A stretch of DNA of 17,102 bases from Ascidiaceihabitans sp047624005. GTDB lineage: Bacteria; Pseudomonadota; Alphaproteobacteria; Rhodobacterales; Rhodobacteraceae. Of this stretch, positions 7,388 to 13,604 are shown in pieces. Numbering within the stretch: position 1 is the first letter of the stretch; every line of letters begins with the position of its first letter. The position numbers and the translations under genes are program-made. The notes under the pieces are model-generated. The model was given only the letters and a program-made list of their open reading frames with translations, did no database searches and was not told where the DNA came from. The stretch covers positions 1 to 17,102 of the forward strand of contig JBLHPE010000049.1 in NCBI GenBank assembly GCA_047624005.1, written 5' to 3'.

Positions 7388-8113
7388 ATGCCCGATAAAG
7401 CCCAAACGTCCTTTAAACGCGTCATGCTAAAGATTTCGGGCGAGGCGTTGATGGGAGATCAGGGTTTTGGGTTGCATCCCCCCACAGTTGAACGGATCGC
7501 TCGCGAGGTGAAAACGGTTCACGACATGGGTGTCGAGATTTGCATGGTGATCGGCGGGGGCAATATTTTCCGTGGTCTTCAGGGCAGTGCGCAGGGGATG
7601 GAACGCACCACCGCTGACTACATGGGCATGTTAGCGACAGTTATGAACGCATTGGCCGTTCAGTCATCGTTGGAAGAGCTGGGCATCCATACACGGGTGA
7701 TCAGTGCGATCACAATGAACGAAGTTGCAGAACCCTACATCCGCCGCCGCGCGGTGCGCCACCTTGAGAAAAAGCGGGTTTGCATTTTTGCAGCTGGTAC
7801 GGGCAACCCTTATTTTACCACAGACACCGCCGCCACACTGCGCGCCAACGAGATGTCATGTGAAGCGATCTTTAAAGGCACCAAAGTGGACGGTGTTTAC
7901 GACAAAGACCCAGCCATACATGCCGACGCCGTTCGTTATGACACAGTGAGCTATGATGACGTTCTAGCGAAGCGTTTGGGCGTTATGGATGCATCTGCGA
8001 TTGCCTTGGCACGTGATAACCATTTGCCAATTATCGTCTTCTCATTGGACGAGCCGGGCGGTTTCCGTGGCATCTTGGCTGGCGAAGGCACCTATACAAG
8101 AGTGCAGGATTGA
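7388..8113 (+). CDS. pyrH: Uridylate kinase (UMP kinase)
   Basis: PyrH phosphorylates UMP to UDP with ATP in the cytoplasm and is an essential step of pyrimidine nucleotide synthesis. It is a hexameric amino-acid-kinase-fold enzyme, unrelated to eukaryotic UMP kinases. The 241 residues show the nucleotide-binding KISGEAL (15-21), GGGNIFRG (56-63), GTGNPYFTTDTAA (137-149, phosphate/UMP-binding loop) and KVDGVYDKDP (166-175). CTGGAG (7375-7380) is seven bases before the ATG. The gene is followed by frr after 79 bases, a pairing conserved across bacteria. In many genomes rpsB-tsf precede pyrH; here miaA diverges instead, so pyrH needs its own promoter in 7269-7387. I could not identify that promoter confidently. 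Confidence 0.97.
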   Translation: MPDKAQTSFKRVMLKISGEALMGDQGFGLHPPTVERIAREVKTVHDMGVEICMVIGGGNIFRGLQGSAQGMERTTADYMGMLATVMNALAVQSSLEELGIHTRVISAITMNEVAEPYIRRRAVRHLEKKRVCIFAAGTGNPYFTTDTAATLRANEMSCEAIFKGTKVDGVYDKDPAIHADAVRYDTVSYDDVLAKRLGVMDASAIALARDNHLPIIVFSLDEPGGFRGILAGEGTYTRVQD

Positions 8114-8133
8114 TTTTATAAACTTTGCAATTG

Positions 8134-8151
8134 TGGATGCTATAGCATCCA
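8134..8151. repeat. Perfect 18-bp palindrome before frr
   Basis: TGGATGCTATAGCATCCA reads identically on both strands. It lies between pyrH and frr, 41 bases before the frr ATG. It could be an RNA hairpin (seven pairs, four-base TATA loop) or a dimeric regulator's operator. No T-run follows, so it is not a standard terminator. Confidence 0.6.
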
Positions 8152-8192
8152 ATAACGTGCAGACCTGACAAAAATATAAGGGGAGAAAACCC

Positions 8193-8756
8193 ATGTCCGA
8201 TGATTTCATGCTTGATACCGACGACCTACAGCGCCGCATGGACGGTGCTATGAGCTCACTGCGGACCGAATTCGCCTCGCTGCGGACAGGTCGTGGGTCT
8301 GCATCAATGCTCGAACCAATCATCGTCGAAGCATATGGTCAGCGTACACCCATCAATCAGGTCGGAACTGTTAACGTGCCAGAGCCACGTATGGTGACGA
8401 TCAACGTCTGGGACAAATCGATGGTTCAAGCAGTTGAAAAAGCGATCCGCGAAAGTGGTTTGGGCATCAATCCACAGCTGAACGGTACAATCATCATGTT
8501 GCCGATCCCTGAATTAAACGAGGAACGCCGCCGCGATTTGACCAAAGTTGCTGGGCAATACTCCGAAAGTGCACGTGTGTCTGTGCGCAATGTCCGCCGT
8601 GACGGTATGGATCAGATAAAGAAGGGCAAGGCTGACGGTATGTCCGAAGATGATCAGAAGATTTGGGAGGGCGAGGTTCAGGATATGACCAATCGCTTTA
8701 TCAGAACCGTTGATGAAATGTTGGAGACAAAGCAAGCCGAGATTATGCACGTTTGA
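8193..8756 (+). CDS. frr: Ribosome recycling factor
   Basis: RRF works with EF-G to split the post-termination ribosome from mRNA and tRNA. The 187 residues are the expected length (about 185). The two-domain pattern is clear: helix-bundle N-terminal MDGAMSSLRTEFASLRTGRG (residues 16-35), the RTPINQVGTVNVPEPRMV segment of domain II, and the C-terminal helices with LNEERRRDLTKVA, RVSVRNVRRD and a run ending in VDEMLETKQAEIM. A strong ribosome-binding site AAGGGGAG ends about six bases before the ATG. The gene sits between pyrH and uppS in the standard order, with hairpin-forming sequence on both sides that may set its transcript level relative to its neighbours. Confidence 0.98.
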   Translation: MSDDFMLDTDDLQRRMDGAMSSLRTEFASLRTGRGSASMLEPIIVEAYGQRTPINQVGTVNVPEPRMVTINVWDKSMVQAVEKAIRESGLGINPQLNGTIIMLPIPELNEERRRDLTKVAGQYSESARVSVRNVRRDGMDQIKKGKADGMSEDDQKIWEGEVQDMTNRFIRTVDEMLETKQAEIMHV

Positions 8757-8771
8757 TTTAAACCTGTTAGC

Positions 8772-8819
8772 GGGCAGTTTTGCCCAAATAACGCGTAAAC
8801 CAGCAGAACGTTTTTCTGC
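8772..8819 (+). other. Two hairpins between frr and uppS
   Basis: GGGCA (8772-8776) pairs with TGCCC (8781-8785) around a GTTT loop, and GCAGAA (8803-8808) pairs with TTCTGC (8814-8819) around a CGTTT loop. Neither has a following T-run, so read-through into uppS is expected. The second ends eight bases before the purine-rich uppS ribosome-binding sequence and may affect its accessibility. Role is inferred from position only. Confidence 0.35.
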
Positions 8820-8827
8820 AGTGACTT

Positions 8828-8837
8828 AAGGTGGAGG
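8828..8837 (+). promoter_or_regulatory. Shine-Dalgarno sequence of uppS
   Basis: AAGGTGGAGG contains a full GGAGG core. It overlaps the annotated-type GTG start (8831) rather than preceding it. The nearest in-frame codon at normal spacing (five bases) is ATC at 8843. Confidence 0.5.
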
Positions 8838-9583
8838 CGACCATCGGCCAAGACCCCGAACATACCGCAACAGACGTGCGCACTGGGCCGCGTCATGTTG
8901 CAATCATAATGGATGGCAATGGCCGTTGGGCCACACAACGGGGCAGGCCACGCCTGTTCGGGCATCACGCGGGTGCCAAACGTGTGCGCGAAATCGTCGA
9001 AAGCTGTCCTGACGTTGGCGTCGAATATCTAACGATTTTTGCGTTTTCGACCGAAAACTGGAAACGGACTCAGGTTGAGGTTGCTGGCCTAATGAGCCTG
9101 TTTCGCCGTTATATAACCAAAGAGACCCGCGCATTGTCCGAATTTGGCGCCCGTGTCCGTTTTATTGGGGATCGTGTGCGCCTAGATGCCAAGCTGGTCA
9201 AGTTGATGGACGAGTTGGAGCAATCGACGGCCCATAATACGAAAACCAACCTAACCATTGCGTTAAACTATGGTGGCCGTGACGAGGTGGCACGGGCGAC
9301 AAAACGTTTGGCCGAAGATGTCGCGTGCGGCACACTTGATCCGGCTGATGTTGATGAAGAGACCCTACCTAAGTATCTGGATACATATGTTTTACCTGAT
9401 CCAGATCTTGTCATCCGTACCAGTGGTGAAGCCCGCATTTCTAATTTTCTGCTTTGGCAGTCCGCCTATGCTGAATATGAATTTATCGATACTTTATGGC
9501 CTGACTTCACGCGTGAAGAATTCGCCAGCCTATGCGCTGCATACGGTGTCAGAGATCGCCGTTTTGGAGCTGTGAAAACATGA
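8831..9583 (+). CDS. uppS: Undecaprenyl diphosphate synthase
   Basis: This cytoplasmic cis-prenyltransferase adds isopentenyl units to farnesyl diphosphate to make the C55 carrier lipid used for peptidoglycan and O-antigen assembly. There are 250 residues from the GTG at 8831. The signature HVAIIMDGNGRWA (22-34) includes the catalytic aspartate D28. FSTENW and the late motif RTSGEARISNFLLWQSAY followed by LWPDF are also family-diagnostic. The start is uncertain: an in-frame TGA lies at 8822-8824, so only GTG 8831, a GTG at 8876, or a non-canonical codon such as ATC 8843 are possible, and the strong Shine-Dalgarno suits the last. The conserved domain is intact with any of them. The stop codon overlaps the cdsA start (ATGA), indicating translational coupling. 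dxr, two genes downstream, feeds the same isoprenoid pathway. Confidence 0.95.
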   Translation: MEATIGQDPEHTATDVRTGPRHVAIIMDGNGRWATQRGRPRLFGHHAGAKRVREIVESCPDVGVEYLTIFAFSTENWKRTQVEVAGLMSLFRRYITKETRALSEFGARVRFIGDRVRLDAKLVKLMDELEQSTAHNTKTNLTIALNYGGRDEVARATKRLAEDVACGTLDPADVDEETLPKYLDTYVLPDPDLVIRTSGEARISNFLLWQSAYAEYEFIDTLWPDFTREEFASLCAAYGVRDRRFGAVKT

Positions 9584-10371
9584 GTGACGCATCTAAATGG
9601 TCTGACTTAATGATCCGCTTAGGGTCCGCTGTTTTGATGGTGATTGTCGGGCTGTTGGCTCTTTTGTTTGGTGGGCATGTGTTTCACGTTATTGTGGCCG
9701 TGATCTGTGGGCTGATGATGTGGGAATTGGTACGCATGGTGGCCCCCTTGAACGCGCCTTTGGCACTACAACTGGGTATTCTTAGCGGCTTTGTCAGTTT
9801 TGTTGCAATTTATATCCCAGCGGGATTTGCCCTACCGCTTTTGCTGGTACCAGCCTTTGTTGGCTTCGCAGGTTTGGTGCGCAACCGTGTAGTATATATG
9901 GTTTTCAGCGTCATGGTGTTGTTGGCGGGTTTTGGCATGATGTCGGTGCGCGATGACCTTGGGTTCATCTGGATGCTGTGGCTGATTGTTACTGTCGTGG
10001 CTACGGACGCTTTAGGATATTTTGCAGGTCGCATGATTGGTGGCCCAAAATTCTGGCCAGCGGTCAGCCCTAAAAAGACGTGGGCGGGTACATTGTTTGG
10101 ATGGCTCGGTGCCGCAATCGTTGGCTGGGGTTTTGCGCTTTATACTGGGGCCTCGTTCGAATTGGTTGGTATCTCTGTAGCTATTGCAATGGCTTCGCAG
10201 ATGGGCGATATTGCGGAAAGCGCGATAAAACGTATGATGGGTGTCAAAGACAGCTCGTCATTGATCCCCGGACATGGCGGCGTTTTGGATCGTTTTGATG
10301 GAATGTTGGGTGCGGCGGTGTTTTTATTGATCGTGGGCCAAATTATCGGCTTCCCCCCTGGCTTAGTGTGA
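9580..10371 (+). CDS. cdsA: Phosphatidate cytidylyltransferase
   Basis: CdsA converts phosphatidic acid and CTP to CDP-diacylglycerol, the precursor of all membrane phospholipids, at the inner membrane. The 263 residues contain about seven hydrophobic spans. ATDALGYFAGR (141-151) and GGPKFWPAVSPKKTWAG (154-170) are conserved. The family signature runs from S214 to D240 (SAIKRMMGVKD, then GHGGVLDRFD). The start is taken at 9580, where ATG overlaps the uppS TGA as ATGA, with GGAG (9566-9569) upstream. An in-frame ATG at 9532 would add 16 residues encoded inside uppS and is disfavoured. dxr begins seven bases after the stop, consistent with a single message. Confidence 0.95.
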   Translation: MSDASKWSDLMIRLGSAVLMVIVGLLALLFGGHVFHVIVAVICGLMMWELVRMVAPLNAPLALQLGILSGFVSFVAIYIPAGFALPLLLVPAFVGFAGLVRNRVVYMVFSVMVLLAGFGMMSVRDDLGFIWMLWLIVTVVATDALGYFAGRMIGGPKFWPAVSPKKTWAGTLFGWLGAAIVGWGFALYTGASFELVGISVAIAMASQMGDIAESAIKRMMGVKDSSSLIPGHGGVLDRFDGMLGAAVFLLIVGQIIGFPPGLV

Positions 10372-10378
10372 TGTCCGT

Positions 10379-11551
10379 ATGAGTCGTCGGCGGGTTAGTA
10401 TTTTTGGGGCCACAGGCTCGATTGGTCAAAATACGATTGATCTGATTGATCGTAATCCCAGTAATTACGACGTTATCGCGCTGACAGGTGCTGCTAATAT
10501 TTCACAGCTTGCCAAAGACGCGATACGTTTGAATGCGCAGGTCGCGGTCACCGCACATGATTATTTATTGCCAGACTTGCGTGCAGCCTTAAGCGGCAGT
10601 GATGTGCAAGCCGCCGCAGGGCAGGCCGCTTTGGCAGAGGCTGCATCACGCCCAGTCGATTGGGTTATGTCGGCGATTGTTGGGGCTGCGGGTTTGCGTC
10701 CAGGGATGAATGCGCTTGAACAAGGCGCGACACTTGCATTGGCCAACAAGGAATCTTTGGTTTGTGCTGGTGGTCTGATCTTACAAACAGCGCAAGACTA
10801 CAACGCCCGTATCTTGCCCGTCGACAGCGAACACTCCGCCGTTTTTCAGGCGTTGGTAGGTGAGGACATGACCGCTGTTGAGCGGATCATTATCACCGCA
10901 AGCGGTGGTGCCTTTCGTGATTGGCCGATCGAGGATTTGGCACAAGCAACGCTTGAACAAGCTTCCGCGCATCCGAATTGGGCGATGGGGCAACGGATCA
11001 CAATTGACAGTGCGTCTATGTTTAACAAGGCGATGGAAGTTATTGAAACACATGAATACTTTGATGTCTCTGCGGATCAAATCGAGGTTCTTGTCCATCC
11101 TGAATCCATGATACATGCGCTTGTCGGCTTTAACGATGGTGCGTTGATGGCTCATGTCGGACCACCGGATATGCGTCACGCGATCGGGTATGCGTTGCAT
11201 TGGCCGGAGCGTCGGACATTGCCAGTGGAACGGTTGGACTTTGCCAAAATCGGTTCGTTCACCTTCCGGGCACCGGATGAAAACAGATGGCCTGCGCTGC
11301 GTCTCGCCCGCGAGGTTATGACGCGTGGTGGTTTGGCAGGGGCAGTGTTTAATGCGGCCAAGGAAACCGCATTGGATGGGTTTATTTCTGGCGCGCTAAA
11401 ATTCACCCAGATGGCGCAGGTTGTGGATCAAACCTTGAACGAAATGGACGCTAGGGGTGGCCATATTGATGACACGATGACCCTTGATAATGTGCTTCAT
11501 GTGGACCATCTCGCACGTAAGAGCACACAAAAAATTATAATCGATCTATAA
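10379..11551 (+). CDS. dxr: 1-deoxy-D-xylulose 5-phosphate reductoisomerase
   Basis: Dxr (IspC) rearranges and reduces 1-deoxy-D-xylulose 5-phosphate to 2-C-methyl-D-erythritol 4-phosphate using NADPH, the committed step of the MEP isoprenoid pathway. The 390 residues show an N-terminal NADPH-binding GATGSIGQNT (10-19), ANKESLVCAG (122-131), and the metal-binding D149 and E151 in PVDSEHS with E220 in NKAMEV. ITASGGAFRDWP and HPNWAMGQRITIDSASM are also typical, the latter matching the substrate and fosmidomycin-contacting region. It starts seven bases after cdsA without a strong ribosome-binding site, so its translation is probably coupled. Its product feeds uppS and, via dimethylallyl diphosphate, miaA. 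Confidence 0.98.
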   Translation: MSRRRVSIFGATGSIGQNTIDLIDRNPSNYDVIALTGAANISQLAKDAIRLNAQVAVTAHDYLLPDLRAALSGSDVQAAAGQAALAEAASRPVDWVMSAIVGAAGLRPGMNALEQGATLALANKESLVCAGGLILQTAQDYNARILPVDSEHSAVFQALVGEDMTAVERIIITASGGAFRDWPIEDLAQATLEQASAHPNWAMGQRITIDSASMFNKAMEVIETHEYFDVSADQIEVLVHPESMIHALVGFNDGALMAHVGPPDMRHAIGYALHWPERRTLPVERLDFAKIGSFTFRAPDENRWPALRLAREVMTRGGLAGAVFNAAKETALDGFISGALKFTQMAQVVDQTLNEMDARGGHIDDTMTLDNVLHVDHLARKSTQKIIIDL

Positions 11552-11564
11552 AACAACGGGCAGG

Positions 11565-12920
11565 ATGAAAACTTTGGATATTGCAACACTGATGGGCCAG
11601 TTCGGCGGCTTCTTCTGGATGATCATTGCTTTTGTTGTCGCGCTAAGTGTGATCGTCGCGATCCACGAATACGGCCATTATATTGTTGGGCGCTGGACAG
11701 GTATCCATGCAGAGGTGTTCAGCCTTGGTTTTGGGCCGGTTTTATACTCGCGTATTGATAAACGTGGCACAGTTTGGCAGGTCGCAGCACTGCCCTTTGG
11801 CGGGTATGTGAAATTCGCTGGAGACGCGAATGCTGCGTCTGGTATTGACGGGGAGGCGATGGCGCAAATCGTTGATGATCCGGTTGCACGACGCCGTACC
11901 ATGCCCGGTGCACCTCTTTGGGCGCGTGCATTGACCGTTGCCGCCGGTCCAGTGTTCAATTTTGCGCTGTCTATAATGATATTCTTTGGTGTTTTGATGT
12001 TCACAGGCCAACCTAGCGATCCGCTAACTGTGGCCGATTTGAAGAAAATGCCAGGCGAGACAACTGAACTGCGTGAGGGGGACCGCATCCTTGGCATCGA
12101 AGGGCAAAACTTTGATGGATTTGAGGCTGCCGTGAGTTGGGCGCTGACAACACCGCCAAGTTCGAGTGTTTTGAACTATGATATCGAACGCGATGGTGAA
12201 TCGTTGACTGTGACAGGTCCTTTTCTTGCACCTGCGCGTGTTGGTAATATCGCCCCTCTTAGCGCCGCGTCTGACGCAGGACTGCGCCAAGGTGACGTGA
12301 TAACGCATATTAATGGCCGTGAGATCACCGCATTTCTAGAAATGAAAGACATTGTTGAATCGTCCGATGGCAATGGTCTTGACCTGTCCGTTTGGCGTGA
12401 AGGCGCTGAGTTGCAGGTGGTTCTGAAACCGAAGCGTGTGGACGAACCGCTTCCTGAAGGTGGATTTCAAACCCAATGGCGTATTGGCATCATGAACGGT
12501 CTAGCGTTTGAACCTGCGACTGAAGCAGCCGATGTTGGCACCGCCTTATATAATAGTGTGCGGCAGGTTGGGCGTATCATTGAGGGTTCTATTTCTGGCC
12601 TTGGCCATATGATTACGGGCGCGATCAGCACCTGCAACCTTTCTGGACCAATTGGCATTGCCCAAACCTCCGGTGCCATGGCGTCGCAAGGCGCGCAAAG
12701 CTTTATCTGGTTTATTGCTGTTCTGAGTACGGCTGTCGGTCTGCTGAACCTGTTTCCAATTCCAGCACTGGATGGGGGACACTTGGTGTTTTACGCTTAC
12801 GAGGCTGTTGTAGGGCGTCCACCTAGTGACGGTGCTTTGCGAATTCTAATGGGTATTGGTCTGACGATGGTTCTGACGTTGATGGTGTTTGCCCTTGGAA
12901 ATGATCTATTTTGTCCATGA
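11565..12920 (+). CDS. rseP: RseP-type site-2 intramembrane metalloprotease
   Basis: This is a zinc protease of the inner membrane that cleaves membrane-embedded anti-sigma factors and remnant signal peptides in regulated intramembrane proteolysis. The 451 residues include the zinc motif HEYGH (34-38) in the first span, a second span near 122-147, PDZ-like periplasmic sequence over about 150-290 (two repeats, e.g. LREGDRILGIEGQ and LRQGDVITHINGR), and the third zinc ligand in LDGGH (402-406) after NLFPIPA. All catalytic residues are present. It starts 13 bases after dxr with a weak GGGCAGG. In related genomes rseP usually runs directly into bamA; here 684 bases intervene. The natural substrate in this lineage cannot be told from the sequence. 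Confidence 0.96.
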   Translation: MKTLDIATLMGQFGGFFWMIIAFVVALSVIVAIHEYGHYIVGRWTGIHAEVFSLGFGPVLYSRIDKRGTVWQVAALPFGGYVKFAGDANAASGIDGEAMAQIVDDPVARRRTMPGAPLWARALTVAAGPVFNFALSIMIFFGVLMFTGQPSDPLTVADLKKMPGETTELREGDRILGIEGQNFDGFEAAVSWALTTPPSSSVLNYDIERDGESLTVTGPFLAPARVGNIAPLSAASDAGLRQGDVITHINGREITAFLEMKDIVESSDGNGLDLSVWREGAELQVVLKPKRVDEPLPEGGFQTQWRIGIMNGLAFEPATEAADVGTALYNSVRQVGRIIEGSISGLGHMITGAISTCNLSGPIGIAQTSGAMASQGAQSFIWFIAVLSTAVGLLNLFPIPALDGGHLVFYAYEAVVGRPPSDGALRILMGIGLTMVLTLMVFALGNDLFCP

Positions 12921-13344
12921 TTTTATTGATCAGGGAAATTGGCATTAAAGAGAGCAAACGATAGTCAATTTGGATTGATAGAAGTGCATTGCTCTTATTT
13001 GGATGATCTGAGCTACGGTAAAGATTTCCTTCTGATTGCGCATCTAATTTGCAAATGTAGGCCGTCGGTGTTTCTGTACATGACGTTGAGCCCCACTGCC
13101 TGAATTTAAGGTCAAAACTGCGCTAGGTGGTGCAGACGATGACATCATCCGAAGGTAATAGAAGAAATTGTATTTTTGCAATTTGGCGCGATCTGGTCCC
13201 ATATGCCTAGCGGGCTTGCACTTTCATTGCATTCAGATTGATCAAGTATTGCCAACATGGCTAAAGCCACATTCCTGCCACAATCCAACCCATTTTTAAA
13301 CTTATTGAATAGATAGGACCGTATCAACAGCTAGGATACTGAGC
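12921..13344. other. Gap with no recognisable gene after rseP
   Basis: These 424 bases are AT-richer by eye than the flanking genes and carry stops in all + frames. The only ATG-initiated frames are very short (for example 23 codons at 13139 and 19 codons at 13256). A 60-codon - strand frame (13145-13327) has no recognisable similarity. Small inverted repeats include AAATTG/CAATTT (13165-13170 with 13179-13184) and TGGC/GCCA (13258-13261 with 13266-13269). I see no terminator with a T-run, no tRNA and no transposase remnant I can defend. It may be decayed sequence or untranslated leader for the small gene that follows. Confidence 0.4.
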
Positions 13345-13494
13345 ATGCAAACCATTCATACAGGATACCGCGGACTTCGCCTTTTGGTCGACCTTAATTG
13401 GGATCGCGGCCTCTATTTTGGTGTTTTGGCTGCAGGTCTTTTGATGGGTCTTTGGCTGTGCAACCTCGAAGCTGGGTTCTTTATCTCTAAATAA
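13345..13494 (+). CDS. Small single-span membrane protein, 49 residues
   Basis: I do not recognise a family. The frame runs from an ATG at 13345 to a TAA at 13492-13494, with AGGA (13333-13336) eight bases upstream. The protein begins MQTIHTGYRGLRLLVDLNWD, a short amphipathic or basic segment with three arginines. One hydrophobic span follows at about residues 22-40 (LYFGVLAAGLLMGLWLC), then a short tail ending FFISK. This is the layout of a small inner-membrane protein with the N-terminus probably cytoplasmic by the positive-inside rule. Codon use (CGC, GGC, CTT, TTG) resembles its neighbours. It sits 111 bases before the bamA start on the same strand, between two envelope-biogenesis genes. 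A longer opposite-strand frame overlaps it but looks like a shadow. Confidence 0.55.
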   Translation: MQTIHTGYRGLRLLVDLNWDRGLYFGVLAAGLLMGLWLCNLEAGFFISK

Positions 13495-13539
13495 GCTAAA
13501 GATTTTGGTTTCATGGGGCACATTTAGCGCTTTGGCGTT

Positions 13540-13566
13540 TTGACAATCCCACATATTCTGGATACT
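13540..13566 (+). promoter_or_regulatory. bamA: Candidate sigma-70-type promoter of bamA
   Basis: A perfect TTGACA (13540-13545) and a GATACT -10 (13561-13566) are separated by 15 bases, one or two shorter than ideal. Transcription would start near 13573, leaving a leader of about 32 bases to the ATG at 13605. A weak stem (AGCGC/GCGTT, 13526-13539) with four Ts lies just upstream and could end transcription from the small gene. Confidence 0.45.
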
Positions 13567-13571
13567 CAATA

Positions 13572-13586
13572 AGACATTAATTGTCT
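13572..13586 (+). repeat. Inverted repeat at the predicted bamA transcript start
   Basis: AGACA-TTAAT-TGTCT is a perfect five-base inverted repeat with a five-base spacer, at the predicted start of transcription. It could act as an operator or as a 5' mRNA hairpin. It covers the alternative TTG start codon at 13581. Confidence 0.45.
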
Positions 13587-13604
13587 GAAGATTGGGTTAC
13601 AACC

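Noticed and set aside
10781..11200. A 139-codon - strand frame inside dxr
   Set aside because: It overlaps the catalytic core of dxr, whose motifs are all intact; no independent support.
13238..13245. TTGATCAA, considered as an FNR-type site
   Set aside because: FNR sites need TTGAT-N4-ATCAA; this lacks the four-base spacer.
13145..13327. A 60-codon - strand frame in the rseP-bamA gap, considered as a transposase or gene remnant
   Set aside because: I could not match it to any family and it has no companion inverted repeats or target duplications.
13324..13569. An 81-codon - strand frame opposite the 49-residue gene
   Set aside because: No family resemblance, and it runs across the candidate bamA promoter; the + strand frame has the better start, site and membrane-protein pattern.
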